This document shows positions 27,889 through 37,792 of a DNA stretch of 61,653 nucleotides, one piece after another. The stretch comes from RGIG3701 sp964438515 (GTDB lineage: Bacteria; Planctomycetota; Planctomycetia; Pirellulales; Thermoguttaceae): positions 1 to 61,653 of the forward strand of contig CAYTLK010000013.1 of NCBI GenBank assembly GCA_964438515.1, written 5' to 3'. The notes beneath the pieces are model-generated. The model saw only the letters and a program-made list of their open reading frames with translations, had not been told where the DNA came from and made no database searches. The stretch's first letter is position 1. Each line of letters opens with the position of its first letter. Both the position numbers and the translations under genes were made by a program.

Positions 27889-29574
27889 CTATAATTGTTT
27901 TTCCGCCCAAAGAGCGAGTTTTTCGCGGAATATTTTCGCATTGTGCCGAATGTCGACAGGGAATGATGGATAAAAAAGTATCGATTCAATTTTATCTGTA
28001 AGGGGACTGGTTTGCGCAAGCGCCTCCAGTTCTTTACGAAACGCGTTCAGACGCTCGTCGTCCATCAAAATTTCTTCGTCTTTCGGCTCAATAATAATGA
28101 CGGGCTTTTTCTTTCCTTCCGGAAGGTCCTTTTGCGGAATTCCAACCAGCGCAGAACGGGAAACCAGTGGATGTTCGTTGAAAATCGCTTCTGAACAAAC
28201 AGAATACATCGGCCCGCCGACGGTTTCGACGCGGTGTGCTTTTCGTCCGCAGAACCAAAAACGCTGTTGTTCATCGAAATATCCAACGTCCCCCATTCGG
28301 TGCCAGACGATGTTCGTTCCGGATTCGTGTACTTTTGCGAGCGCGTTCGCCTCCGTATGCGTGACGTATTCACGCGTAATTTGCGGTCCCGTCACCATTA
28401 ATTCCCCAATTTCACCAGTCGGAAGTTCCTCAATTCCGTCGAGCGTCGGGATCGGTTCGTCCGTGATGCGAATTACTTTCCACGAAATGGAAGGAAATTT
28501 GCGTCCGACGCACACCCCTGCACCCTTCCGGGTTTTTTCGGCTGTTTCGGATAGAATTTCGCGCGAGGAAATCGTAGCGACCGGCAGCGCCTCCGTCGCA
28601 CCGTAAGGCGTGTGAATTTCTCCGTCTGGATGAATAATGTCGCGAATATTTTGCAGCACATCCGGCTGAACGGGCGCGCCGGCGGAAAGAATCATACGGA
28701 TATTTTCGAGTTTTTCTTGATTTTCATGACACCAATTTCCGACTGACTTCCACACCGCAGGCGATGCAAAAGACTGACTGACGTTCCAGTCGCGAACTGC
28801 TTCCAAAATGTTTTTCGGATTCACAGCGGCTGGGCGGCTCGGATCCATGTCGGGAATCACCGCAGTAGAACCCATCGCGCAGTTGAAAAGTCCAAACATC
28901 GGGAAACCCGGAAGGTCCGTTTGACCCGGATGAATGTTGTACTGTTTTGAAATTTCCTCAACTTGCGTGTTGAATGTTCGATGCTGGTACAAAACCCCTT
29001 TCGGAGCGCCGGTACTTCCAGTCGTAAAAATGATGGCGGCGGGGTCGTCGTCCGTCACTTCCTGCGTGCAGGGGCCGGGGTAGGGCCGAGAACGAAGCAT
29101 TTTGAGCGTGGGACCGCCCCAAAACCAGCGTTTTCCGACCGTCAGCGAGTATTCCGCATTTGGAAAGCGCAAACGCATGAATCTCCAGACCGCCTGAACG
29201 CTCGAAATCGCAACAAATCCGTCGGGATCCGCATCTTCCAAACATTGAAACAGGTTTCCTTTTCCCATTCCCGGATCAATCAGAATCATCGTGGCTCCTG
29301 ATTTCAGCATCCCGAAAACGCAGGAAACGAAATCAATTCCGGGCCGCACCAGAAGCGCCATCCGCATTCCTTTTCCGACCCCAATTTCCTTGAGACCCGC
29401 CGCAATTCGGTCGCTGTCTTCATCCAGTTCTCGAAAAGTGATGGTTTTGTACTGACGTTTTGCGCCTTTGTACCCGTGCGTCTCCGCAACCGCAATTTTA
29501 TCCGGCTGCGACTGCGCAAATGAGGTCAAACGGCACGCGACATTTGAATTTTTATTGATATTATTGATTTCCAT
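27889..29574 (-). CDS. AMP-dependent fatty-acid ligase, OleC-like
   Basis: 561 residues of the ANL superfamily. Adenylation core motif TTGSTGAPKG at about residue 186, then the aromatic motif PYGATEALP (about 318-326) and GDVGYFDEQQRFWFCGR. The catalytic Lys of the C-terminal domain may be in RHNAKIFREKL. It resembles OleC (beta-lactone synthetase) and fatty acyl-CoA/AMP ligases annotated in Planctomycetes. No OleA, OleB or OleD is nearby, so a complete olefin pathway is not supported here. It starts 10 bp after the stop of the membrane protein gene with a poor ribosome site, suggesting translational coupling. Confidence 0.75.
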   Translation of the reverse strand: MEINNINKNSNVACRLTSFAQSQPDKIAVAETHGYKGAKRQYKTITFRELDEDSDRIAAGLKEIGVGKGMRMALLVRPGIDFVSCVFGMLKSGATMILIDPGMGKGNLFQCLEDADPDGFVAISSVQAVWRFMRLRFPNAEYSLTVGKRWFWGGPTLKMLRSRPYPGPCTQEVTDDDPAAIIFTTGSTGAPKGVLYQHRTFNTQVEEISKQYNIHPGQTDLPGFPMFGLFNCAMGSTAVIPDMDPSRPAAVNPKNILEAVRDWNVSQSFASPAVWKSVGNWCHENQEKLENIRMILSAGAPVQPDVLQNIRDIIHPDGEIHTPYGATEALPVATISSREILSETAEKTRKGAGVCVGRKFPSISWKVIRITDEPIPTLDGIEELPTGEIGELMVTGPQITREYVTHTEANALAKVHESGTNIVWHRMGDVGYFDEQQRFWFCGRKAHRVETVGGPMYSVCSEAIFNEHPLVSRSALVGIPQKDLPEGKKKPVIIIEPKDEEILMDDERLNAFRKELEALAQTSPLTDKIESILFYPSFPVDIRHNAKIFREKLALWAEKQL

Positions 29575-29584
29575 ATGTTTTATT

Positions 29585-30548
29585 TCAATTTTGTTTAATT
29601 TGTTCTTTCGTTTCTTGTGCGTTGGAAGAATCCGCTTCGGCNNNNNNNNNNNNNNNNNNNNNNNNNNNNNNNNNNNNNNNNNNNNNNNNNNNNNNNNNNN
29701 NNNNNNNNNNNNNNNNNNNNNNNNNNNNNNNNNNNNNNNNNTTCGGACGTCGGTTCTTCGGAAGGATTTTCGTTCGAAGAATCTTCCGTTACTTCGGAGT
29801 CGGGATTTTCCGCAGGAGTCTCTGCATCTTCGTAGAGCGAGTCGCCCGAATAAATATTTTCAGTCGCTTCCTCCACGGTTTTCCGAATGATTTCGCGGTT
29901 GGAACGCCTTTCGTACTTTTTACGTTTTAATTTATCCCCTGTTTTTGTCGCTTTTTCATTCGTCTGACTGTCCATTTCGGCCATCTGCTGAGCTTCTGCC
30001 GCCAAAGCACTTTGAACCGCCTCGGTCCGCGAATCCTGCTCCCTCTTTTGTTCGAGTTCCTGCTTTTTTTGATTCCATTCGTCCATCGGAATGTCCTCAA
30101 TTTCGCCAGAATTTGTGTACCGCATTCGAATTCTAAACAGAATTCCTTCCGGATCCACAATTTTGGAGCCGTCCAGAAATTTGTCCCACCCATTTTTGAT
30201 AAATGTACGTTCATCTTCGTTCAGTTCATACCCGTTATTCATGCATTGATAAATCAAAGATTCGACGGTTATTTCCGGCGGAGCGTCCATTTCGCGGCGC
30301 GCATTTTCCGCATCCTTATGAATTAGACGCACATCGCTTTCCGTTCGGTTGATTTCGTGCTGCGTCACCCAAACGTCTGCCGGCTGGTACAGTTCCCACA
30401 TTCCCCAACCGAAAAAAGCAACGACGAGAATAACGACGATCAGACGAATGATGGTCGCAATCCACGAGGCTTTGTATTCGGGTTCCGAGTCTCGCGAATC
30501 CACACGTCGGACGACATTTCGTTTATCGAAGCGATCTAAATCTTTCAT
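29585..30548 (-). CDS. Single-pass membrane protein with acidic tail, interrupted by a gap
   Basis: At least 280 residues are visible, starting behind AAGGGGAAT. A basic N-terminus, one membrane helix (about 30-52, IIRLIVVILVVAFFGWGMW) and a helical extracytoplasmic part with a Gln/Glu-rich coil (QKKQELEQKREQ) are followed by a basic block and a long acidic Ser/Glu/Pro tail. The 100-N gap lies in that tail. Beyond it, the frame that keeps the acidic character reads AEADSSNAQETKEQIKQN and stops at 29585. No known family. It is cotranscribed with the AMP ligase. Confidence 0.6.
29642..29741. other. Assembly gap (100 N) inside a coding region
   Basis: Placeholder gap within the repetitive acidic tail of the membrane protein. 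The number of missing codons is unknown, so the protein length is not fixed. Confidence 0.95.
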
Positions 30549-30663
30549 ATATTCCCCTTTTTACGTATTTTAACGCCCTCATTCGGACTTCTGCGTCTGA
30601 AACTTCGTCTGATTTCAGTTTTATTTTTCATTCTGATTTTTGTATGAAAATATGTCTGAAAAG

Positions 30664-31554
30664 TCAGTTCGAAATTCCTCCCAGTTCCAGCGCTGCGAGC
30701 GTCCCTTTGGGAAGATGTACCATTTTTTCAATGACGGAACATTTTACCATGAAAAGGTGCAGTACTTTGCGGGCGGCCGGCTGCATCGTTTCGAGATTTC
30801 CCTGTCCTTTCGCGACCACAAAATCGGAATTGAGGAAAAAACGTCGAAATTCCTCCGACACTTTCGCATTGGGCGCGCCCGGAACATCGGCGCCGGTTGT
30901 AATAACGTCACATAAATCGAAAAGACCCGCAAATTTAGCGTCTTCGAGTGTCGCATCGTTTACCGTTGCACCGCCGCGCACCGCCGCCGTCACATGAAGA
31001 CCCAAACGCTGAAACTCACGAATCAGGAACGCGTCCCACACGATTTCACCGCAATTGTCGCACACATAAAGGAGCGATTTTCCATCGTCATTCTGCGACT
31101 TCGTTTGCAGTTTCGTCTGCAGCTCACTCACATTCAGTCCTATTATCGGCTTCGAAGCGGCTTTTTCCGCAGTTTTCCTGATTTCTTCATCCGAAATGTT
31201 CTGAAAAGTCGAAAAATCGATGATATTTCCCGCAATTGCGTAACGAATTGCCGTCTCGAGGGGGTTGGAGGAGGATTGAATTTGCGCGATTAATTCAGGA
31301 ACAAATCGTTTCGTGAGGGAATTCATTTCCCGCTTAATTTCCCGGTACGGATCGGGATTTTGCAGTATGTGCCGAATCATCGCGTGAATCTCCCCTCCGA
31401 GTTCCGGGGGCGTTCGGTCAAAATCGGTTTCGGCCATAAATTTCCCCGCTCCTCGAATCATCGCTTCTCGCTGTTCGGGGATTTCGGTCAGCAGCCACGC
31501 GGCGTTTACAACCTGCTGAAAAAGGCAGGCGTAGCATTTTTGCTGCATTTTCAT
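30664..31554 (-). CDS. DUF89 / ARMT1-like metal-dependent phosphatase
   Basis: 296 residues. Start at the ATG at 31554 behind GGAG; the in-frame TTG at 31581 is less likely. DUF89 hallmarks: an N-terminal CYAC pair, IIDFSTF, the metal-binding DNCGE (about residue 170), VRGGATVNDAT and a late VAKGQGN. The family removes phosphate from damaged or harmful sugar phosphates and other metabolites, needing Mn, Co or Ni; the substrate here is unknown. It is cytoplasmic and follows the rubrerythrin gene by about 33 bp, so the two likely form a stress or metabolite-repair operon. Confidence 0.82.
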   Translation of the reverse strand: MKMQQKCYACLFQQVVNAAWLLTEIPEQREAMIRGAGKFMAETDFDRTPPELGGEIHAMIRHILQNPDPYREIKREMNSLTKRFVPELIAQIQSSSNPLETAIRYAIAGNIIDFSTFQNISDEEIRKTAEKAASKPIIGLNVSELQTKLQTKSQNDDGKSLLYVCDNCGEIVWDAFLIREFQRLGLHVTAAVRGGATVNDATLEDAKFAGLFDLCDVITTGADVPGAPNAKVSEEFRRFFLNSDFVVAKGQGNLETMQPAARKVLHLFMVKCSVIEKMVHLPKGTLAALELGGISN

Positions 31555-31587
31555 CGCGTTTTTCACTCCAACATCGGTCAAAAGGTG

Positions 31588-32154
31588 TTATTCTGAAATT
31601 CGTTCATAATACATTTGCGGATGGTCGCAGGCGGGACAGACGCTGGGTGCGTCGGTTCCTTCGTGCACGTAACCGCAATTCAAACACCTCCACGTTCGAG
31701 GCGTGTTTGAATGAAAAAAAGTACCATCTTCCAGCTGCTTCAAAATGCGGTGGAAACGCCGTTCGTGCTGTCGTTCCGCAAAGGCGATGGATTGAAACCG
31801 ATTGGCGATTTCATCGAAACCTTCGGAACGTGCGTCCTCTGCGTAATTTGGGTAAATTTCCGACCACTCCTCATATTCCCTTTTTTCGGAAACTTGCAGG
31901 TTTTTTTGGGTTTCCTTCACCGGAACGGCCGGAATTTTCATCGTCAGTTCGACTTTTCCGCCTTGCAGGTACGCGAAAAAGCACTTTGCGTGTTCTTCTT
32001 CCTGCTGTGCAATTTCGGTAAAAAGCCTGGAAATGGCGATGAAACCGTCTTTTTTCGCCTGAGATGCAAAAAAAGTGTAACGACTGTGCGCCTGCGACTC
32101 GCCCGCAAACGCCAGCAACAGATTTTTCTCTGTTTCTGTTCCTCGAATATCCAT
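31588..32154 (-). CDS. rbr: Rubrerythrin
   Basis: 188 residues with the two-domain rubrerythrin layout. The diiron four-helix domain shows AFAGESQAHSRY, QQEEEHAKCF and AFAERQHERRFH. The C-terminal rubredoxin-like domain has CLNCGYVHEG and CPACDHP (two CxxC pairs). It reduces hydrogen peroxide in anaerobes and microaerobes, fitting an oxygen-sensitive host-associated lifestyle. Good ribosome site AAAGGA. It is the first gene of the pair with DUF89. Confidence 0.95.
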   Translation of the reverse strand: MDIRGTETEKNLLLAFAGESQAHSRYTFFASQAKKDGFIAISRLFTEIAQQEEEHAKCFFAYLQGGKVELTMKIPAVPVKETQKNLQVSEKREYEEWSEIYPNYAEDARSEGFDEIANRFQSIAFAERQHERRFHRILKQLEDGTFFHSNTPRTWRCLNCGYVHEGTDAPSVCPACDHPQMYYERISE

Positions 32155-32339
32155 GAAATCCTTTCTTTTTCCTTCTTGTTCCGTAAATTTTCCGAAGTTT
32201 TCCTTGTATTTTACGTTATTTTACGTTATTTTATACACATCACACTTGAAATTTCCGGGAATCGTTCCGAGTTTTTCAGCTTCGGTCTCACGCGCGATTC
32301 ACCCTGCGGGAGAATCTGACTGCCCGTCGAGACTTCAAC

Positions 32340-32420
32340 TGTCGTGGGGAACGGGGCTTTTTGAAAGCCGCCCCACTCCCCAGACCCCACACCCGGAAAA
32401 CTTTTAATATTTTAAAAGAA
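32340..32420. repeat. Partial composite repeat with hairpin, downstream of RNase Y
   Basis: Contains GTCGTGGGG, a stem GGGGCTTT / AAAGCCGCCCC, CCCCAGACCCC and AAAACTTTTAATATT, all elements found in the composite repeats at 52709-52904 and 58919-59046. Just after it, TTTTCGAGTGGAATCAGTA resembles the right end of the palindromic family and lies 8 bp beyond the RNase Y stop codon. Confidence 0.45.
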
Positions 32421-32443
32421 TTTTCGAGTGGAATCAGTAGGCG

Positions 32444-34066
32444 TCATTTTGCGACTTCAACGCAGCGTGTTTCACGCGTCACCGTGACTTTAATCTCGCC
32501 CGGATAGCTGAGCTGTTCCTCAAACGCTTTCACAATGTCGCGGCAAATTTTGGCGGCCTGTTCGTCTGTCGTTTCTTTCGACGACACAATCACACGCAGC
32601 TCGCGCCCCGCCTGAATTGCAAACGCCTGTTCGACGCCTTTGAACTTGCAGGCGATCGTTTCCAGCTCTTCCATCCGATGAATGTAACGTTCCAGCGTCT
32701 CTCGACGTGCACCCGGCCGCGACGCGCTGGCCGCATCCGCCGCCGCAACCACCGAAGTGTAAATGTTTTCGACACGAAAATCATCATGATGGTACAGCGC
32801 CGCCATCACGACCTCGCGCGGCTCGCCGTACCGCTTCAGAAGATCCGCACCGATTTTCGGATGCCCCCCTTCCGCCTCGTGATCGGCCGCCTTTCCAATA
32901 TCGTGCAGTAATCCACAGCGTCGTGCAAGCCGTTCATCCAGTCCGAGTTGTTCCGCAATCATTCCCGACAGAAACGCGACTTCGACACTGTGCCGCAGCA
33001 CGTTCTGACTGTAACTCGTGCGGTAGTGCAGACGTCCCAGCAGGTTGATGATTCGTTCGTGCATTCCGGGAAAACCGACTTCCAAAGCGGCCGACTCGCC
33101 GATTTTCTGAATGTTTTTCTCCAGCTGAGCCTGCGTTTGAATCACAATTTCTTCAATCCGCGACGGGTGGATGCGTCCGTCCAGAATCAGCTTTTGGAGC
33201 GACAGACGCGCGACTTCACGGCGAATTGTGTCGAATGAACTTACAATCACGACGCCGGGAGTGTCGTCGATGATGAGATCCACGCCGGTGATGCTTTCAA
33301 ACGTACGAATATTGCGTCCTTCCCGTCCGATAATCCGTCCCTTCATTTCGTCGCTTGGAATATCGACGGTGCTTGTGGTTGCTTCTGCCGTATGCGCCGC
33401 CGAATAGCGCTGCAGAGCCGCCAGGAGGATTTCGCGCGAAATATCCTCGCAGGATTCTTTGATTTTTTTCTCGTGTTTTGCGATAATCGTACCGGTTTCT
33501 TGCTGCAGCGAGTCTTCGAGTTCGGTTAAAATTCGTTTTGTCGCTTCCTCTTTTGAAAGGCCGCTGATTTGATGGAGCGTTTGTCGTTCGGTTTGGATGA
33601 GTTTGTCGAGGTCCGCAGAACGTTTTGCGTTTTCCTGAATTTTATCCGCGAGCTTTTTCTGGGTGGTTTCGTTCACCTTTTCCTGCTTTTGAAGCTGTTC
33701 CTGCTGCTGGTTGAGGGAATCATCCCGTTTGTTCAGCAGTCTCTCCCGTTCGTGCAGCTCCTCGCGAATTTCCCGCAGCTCTTTTTCATTTTCCTCCTTT
33801 GAAGCAAGTTCCTTTTTTTTGATTTCAATTTCAGCATTCTGCAACATCATCGCGGCTTGTTCTTCCGCTTTCTGCGCCACGTCTTTCGCCCGGCTTTCCG
33901 CATCCGCAAGACGAAGTTTGTCGATCCAGCGAACCACAAAAAAGGCCAAAACACAACCGACCATGAAGACTCCGAGCAGCGTCACCGCTTCGGTCGCCGT
34001 GGGGGCGAACCCGAACGGCGGAGACGGAAGCTCCGAGAAAAGAGATATATAAACAGGCGTCAACAT
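32444..34066 (-). CDS. rny: Ribonuclease Y
   Basis: 540 residues with the standard order: an N-terminal membrane helix (about 27-47), a long coiled coil (50-210), a KH domain with GRIIGREGRNIRTFE (about 245) and an HD domain with LLHDIGK (about 385), EGGHPKIG and LYHHDD. It is an endoribonuclease that starts mRNA decay and is anchored to the membrane. Length matches the family. Ribosome site GAGG. It is transcribed alone. Confidence 0.96.
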   Translation of the reverse strand: MLTPVYISLFSELPSPPFGFAPTATEAVTLLGVFMVGCVLAFFVVRWIDKLRLADAESRAKDVAQKAEEQAAMMLQNAEIEIKKKELASKEENEKELREIREELHERERLLNKRDDSLNQQQEQLQKQEKVNETTQKKLADKIQENAKRSADLDKLIQTERQTLHQISGLSKEEATKRILTELEDSLQQETGTIIAKHEKKIKESCEDISREILLAALQRYSAAHTAEATTSTVDIPSDEMKGRIIGREGRNIRTFESITGVDLIIDDTPGVVIVSSFDTIRREVARLSLQKLILDGRIHPSRIEEIVIQTQAQLEKNIQKIGESAALEVGFPGMHERIINLLGRLHYRTSYSQNVLRHSVEVAFLSGMIAEQLGLDERLARRCGLLHDIGKAADHEAEGGHPKIGADLLKRYGEPREVVMAALYHHDDFRVENIYTSVVAAADAASASRPGARRETLERYIHRMEELETIACKFKGVEQAFAIQAGRELRVIVSSKETTDEQAAKICRDIVKAFEEQLSYPGEIKVTVTRETRCVEVAK

Positions 34067-34899
34067 AAATAACCTCGTAAATCAGATACAATATATATAA
34101 ACACGCACGCGGTGTCGTCACACGCAAACGTACGGGAATTTCCCCAACGAAGAGGCGCATTTTCCCCCCGCGCGTTTCCGGGTCCCGTCCCAAAGCACGC
34201 ACTGCAGGAAAATCGGAGAAAGTCTCAGAAGTACAAAGTTTCCAAATTTCTTTGAGATTTTGTGCGGCAATTCACAAAATGCGGTCCCAATCCCCCGTCG
34301 CAGTGACGATGTTTGGGAATCCCCCAGCGATTTTGAGGTAAAAACCAGAAATCTCTTCCACGTGTGCCGCTGCACGTCCCTCGTACAGGGGCGGCGGAAA
34401 ACGCAGCACATCGAAAACACGTCGGTACGATTCTAGAACAAAAATCAACACTTGATTCTGTCTGCGGTTCGGACTGGCGCGCCAGAAATTTCTGGACGTA
34501 TCCGTATATAAACATCAACAGATACATAAAAACCCTTGAATTACCTTCATTTGTAACATGAAATCTCGTATAAAACCGAATTGAATTTTGCAATTTTATG
34601 GATGAAACCTTTCGCGCTTCGGAAAAGTCGCATCAACAGCCGAGCGATCGGCTGCCCATGAAGCTCTGATTCTCACTTTTAAAATCAAAAATAAGAAATC
34701 GGAACATTTTGTTATTTGCACAAAAATCCTTTTTGGAAATTGAAATTGTACGTTCAGGAATACTTTTACTCCTATTCTATATCTTAACAAACTTTTTCGA
34801 AATTTCAACAGGGTTTTAAAGGAAATTGTAAAATTTTCTCAAAATTCCTGAAATTTTTTTCGAAGAAGAAAAAAACGGGGAAAAGTGGGTGGGATGTGG
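34067..34899. other. Long intergenic region without a recognisable gene
   Basis: Between RNase Y and the FHA gene. The left half is moderately GC-rich and holds open frames with no protein-like composition. The right half is AT-rich. No RNA gene signature, repeat family member or clear promoter for rny was recognised. Confidence 0.5.
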
Positions 34900-34927
34900 T
34901 TGACAAAATCTTGCGGATCTATAAGAT
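34900..34927 (+). promoter_or_regulatory. Probable promoter of the FHA gene
   Basis: TTGACA (34900-34905), 16 bp, TAAGAT (34922-34927). The leader to 35185 would be about 250 nt; a short ATG frame within it (from 34947) overlaps the FHA start out of frame and is not supported. Confidence 0.5.
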
Positions 34928-35184
34928 TATAAGTAGGACCCTGCAGATGGAACGCGCTGCGTTGAGAAAATCGACGTTGAAAAAATTTAGCGCTGCGCGG
35001 TTCCGCAGCCGTTGCTGTGCAAATACGTCAGATGGAGAATCGGGAATTCAAAATGAGTCGAATGTGTTGAATGCGTTGAATGCGTCGGGCACAAAATTAA
35101 AAACGTTCGGAAGAGCGTTTGCCGCCAGTCGTCAGCCGAAAATTTTTCGTTTTTCTCGATTCCAGACTTTTGGGGATAAAATTT

Positions 35185-35877
35185 ATGGACGTCAGCAAAT
35201 CACTTACACTTCGTATTCTGGATGGCATCGACAAAGGAAAATCGTACGAGAATCTTCCTTTTCCGATTCGTATAGGCCGCGAACCCCAAAATGAAATTGT
35301 GCTTCACGATGAAAAGGTGAGCCGCTACCATTGCAGAATTCAATTGGACGGTGAAGAAATCCTTCTGACGGACATCGACAGCACGAATGGAACGCGTCTC
35401 AACGGACAGGCGATTCATGTGGCGACGCTTCATTATGGGGATTTGATTGCGGTGGGACAGACTCTCATTATTGCGGGGACTCGAAAGGAAATTACGCGAC
35501 GGCTCGCACTTCTGGACGATTTGGATCTGCAGGATGTGGCGCTTCGTTTGATTTCCGGCGATAATTCTCCGGAGGTTTTGCCGCCGACGATCATTAATGA
35601 GATGGAAAATTATTCTTACGATGTGATGGATGCGATGGCGCGTCTGCACGGAATGCAGCCTCCGAAGCTTCCGGCAGACCTGAAGCCCGCTCAGCTGGCC
35701 GAGCTGGCCGACATGTTTCTGTATTTTCAGCTGAGAATGCGTTTGATGATCGATAATGCGCGTCCGAATGGAACGACGAACCGAGTTTCGTGGAATCAGC
35801 GTGAATGGCAGAGTTTTCTGGATCTTTTCTCTCGAATTTCGGATTATTACAACAAATTGTTGGAACCGGATACATGA
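35185..35877 (+). CDS. FHA-domain protein
   Basis: 230 residues; the start at 35185 is preceded by GGGGAT. Residues about 5-100 form an FHA domain with the full signature: IRIGREPQNEI, VSRYHCRI and DIDSTNGTRLNG. FHA domains bind phosphothreonine, so a Ser/Thr kinase partner is expected somewhere in the genome, though none is in this window. The remaining 130 residues are helical (LDDLDLQDVALRL, PAQLAELADMFLYF) and of no known family. No membrane segment, so cytoplasmic. The stop codon lies in a 21-bp tandem duplication (35873-35913). Confidence 0.85.
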   Translation: MDVSKSLTLRILDGIDKGKSYENLPFPIRIGREPQNEIVLHDEKVSRYHCRIQLDGEEILLTDIDSTNGTRLNGQAIHVATLHYGDLIAVGQTLIIAGTRKEITRRLALLDDLDLQDVALRLISGDNSPEVLPPTIINEMENYSYDVMDAMARLHGMQPPKLPADLKPAQLAELADMFLYFQLRMRLMIDNARPNGTTNRVSWNQREWQSFLDLFSRISDYYNKLLEPDT

Positions 35878-35913
35878 AACGGAATGCGTGAAACATGAAA
35901 CGGAATGCGTGAA
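35873..35913. repeat. 21-bp tandem duplication across the FHA stop codon
   Basis: CATGAAACGGAATGCGTGAA occurs at 35873 and again at 35894. The first copy contains the FHA stop codon TGA. Confidence 0.85.
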
Positions 35914-35939
35914 CGCGCGTGTTTCGTGCAAGAAAAAAC

Positions 35940-35976
35940 TTCTGGGAACGCAAACGGTCCGTCCGCGTCCCCAGAA
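35940..35976 (+). terminator. Stem-loop after the FHA gene
   Basis: Arms TTCTGGGAACGC (35940-35951) and GCGTCCCCAGAA (35965-35976) pair with one mismatch or wobble. It is followed by TTCTTC. A probable terminator with a weak T-run. Confidence 0.6.
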
Positions 35977-36005
35977 TTCTTCAGTGAAAAAACGTTCAAA
36001 GAGGA

Positions 36006-36053
36006 AGCACCCGCAGGAATTCGAAAACTCCTGCGAGTCTTATTGGGTGCTTA
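36006..36053. terminator. Stem-loop between convergent FHA and HEAT genes
   Basis: Outer arms AGCACCC / GGGTGCT (36006-36012, 36045-36051) and inner arms GCAGGA / TCCTGC. The right arm touches the stop codon of the HEAT-repeat gene. T-runs are weak on both sides. Confidence 0.55.
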
Positions 36054-37772
36054 TTTCTGTTCCTTGTAACGTTTCACGCGGTCCACAAGACCTTGGTCTT
36101 TACTGTTTTCAATTACAAGATTCATAGCGGGCAGGAATTGTTCCATGTTTGCCTGTCGCAGCACGTTGTCGTGCGCATGGTCCGCAATCGCCTGATACGC
36201 CGCTTCCGCAAGTTCCGGATCCGAAGCGCATTTTACTGCAAATTCCAGACTTTTGACCGTTCGGTTGGCGGCCAAACGAGAAAGAATCAAACGTTTTTCA
36301 TCCACGCGGGTTGCGAGCTGGAACGCGTTTTGAAGTTTTTCCAGTTTTCCGTCTCGAGAAATGTTGATTCCGATTTTGTCGTCCGGCAGCGAAATCACAC
36401 GAATGTACGCACGGAGCGCCGAAATCCGCTGAGCTTCCGAGTACGAATCACTCGTTGCGACTGCAAGCATCTGTTCGGCAAAAGTGGCGTCGGGCCAAAC
36501 CGACAGACCGCGAACAGCCGCTTCTTTCACGGCGGCGTCCGTCGACGCAAGTCCTTTCACGAGTTCCGCTTTCGCAGCGTCTCCGCCCGTGCGGCACATG
36601 GAGGGGTAAATTTCCGCAGCAGAATACGTTCCAAGAAGCGCAATGATGGGCGCTGCATCCCGATTGCACAAGGCCGCCAGAAGATTTTCTGCCGCGTCGC
36701 GTTCGTTTCCGGGGTCAAACATCAGAATCGACGCAATCCACTGCGGCGTGTCGGCCGAAGTCGAGATTTTGCTGACCTGCTGAAGTGCGGAAAGACGATT
36801 CGCGCAGTCTTTTTGGGTCGTTTTCGCAAAAACTTCCTGACGCACATCGACGCTGCGATTCGCGAGGACTTCCAGAACCTGCATCCAGCGTCCTGCATCT
36901 TCGGTCTGAATCCAGCGAGCTTTCAGCGCGGCGTCAAAACCGTCCGCTTCGATGAATCCAAGAATGCGCATCGTCATTCCCGCATCGACGTCAAAATAGG
37001 AAAGAAGTGCGTCCACATCGTCTTTCGTCCCGAGTTTTTCGAGAGCGAGGAATCCCGCTTTGCGCAGTTCGGGAGAGTCGGATTTGAGGGCGTCGAGCGC
37101 CGCACCGCGATATTTTTTGTCCTGTCGAGCCGTGAGACCCGCAAGCGTCTGAACTTTTTGAATTTCGTCCAATTTATCGTATCCAGCCATCCACGCATCC
37201 ACATCGGCCTGAGACGCATTGGAGAGTGCGAACGGCATGGTACTTTCTACCGGTTTCCAGGCTGGATTCGTGTAATTTCGCTGGGAAAGCGCACCTTTGC
37301 AGTTTTCGCAGCCGCAGTTTTCGAGTGCCTTTTGAGCTTCTGCGCCCGGAATTTTCACGAGTGCAGCGGCGGCGGCTTGCGCCGCAATCGCGTCTTTTGA
37401 CGTCAGAAGCGGCTGAATCGCAGAAACTTCTTTGGCGGTTCCAATCATCGCGAGCTGATTCAAAATCCAAACTTTTGTTTCAGGACGAAGGTCTTTCGAC
37501 AGCGCGTCAGCCAGAAACGCATTGAGTTCGGCGAGCTTTTCAGCGGAGCCTTGAGCCTCACGCACGAGGGTGTAAAATTCCTCGCGAGCGGTGAAAACGT
37601 CGAGACTTCCGTACGGGTTTGATGTACTGCCGAGCCACGAATCGCTCTGAAATTCTGCGATTTCTTTCGTGTAATCGCTGTTCAGACGCGCAAGCAACGC
37701 ATCGAAATCTGCCGCTTGAGCTGAAACGCACGCCAGCAGCAGAGACGCAAATAAAAATGTATATTTTTTCAT
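36051..37772 (-). CDS. Secreted HEAT-repeat protein
   Basis: 573 residues with a signal peptide (MKKYTFLFASLLLACVSAQA). Repeated helical units (KVWILNQLAMIG, AAAAALVKIPGAEAQ, RGAALDALKSD, ELRKAGFLALEKLG, AVKEAAVRGLSVW) mark an alpha-solenoid of HEAT type. A CGCENC motif near residue 150 is unusual and may bind metal or form a disulphide. Such proteins serve as periplasmic scaffolds and have no catalytic residues. It begins 20 bp after the stop of the oxidoreductase gene and is probably cotranscribed with it. Confidence 0.75.
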   Translation of the reverse strand: MKKYTFLFASLLLACVSAQAADFDALLARLNSDYTKEIAEFQSDSWLGSTSNPYGSLDVFTAREEFYTLVREAQGSAEKLAELNAFLADALSKDLRPETKVWILNQLAMIGTAKEVSAIQPLLTSKDAIAAQAAAAALVKIPGAEAQKALENCGCENCKGALSQRNYTNPAWKPVESTMPFALSNASQADVDAWMAGYDKLDEIQKVQTLAGLTARQDKKYRGAALDALKSDSPELRKAGFLALEKLGTKDDVDALLSYFDVDAGMTMRILGFIEADGFDAALKARWIQTEDAGRWMQVLEVLANRSVDVRQEVFAKTTQKDCANRLSALQQVSKISTSADTPQWIASILMFDPGNERDAAENLLAALCNRDAAPIIALLGTYSAAEIYPSMCRTGGDAAKAELVKGLASTDAAVKEAAVRGLSVWPDATFAEQMLAVATSDSYSEAQRISALRAYIRVISLPDDKIGINISRDGKLEKLQNAFQLATRVDEKRLILSRLAANRTVKSLEFAVKCASDPELAEAAYQAIADHAHDNVLRQANMEQFLPAMNLVIENSKDQGLVDRVKRYKEQK

Positions 37773-37792
37773 GAAGAAACCTCTTTCTTTTC

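Noticed and set aside
27889..29574. Complete olefin or beta-lactone pathway
   Set aside because: Only an OleC-like ligase is present; OleA, OleB and OleD are not in the window.
34225..34593. 122-codon minus-strand frame in the long intergenic region
   Set aside because: No ribosome site, unlikely composition and no recognisable motif.
36093..37400. 435-codon open frame on the plus strand
   Set aside because: Antisense to the HEAT-repeat gene, rich in Arg and Phe as expected for a shadow frame.
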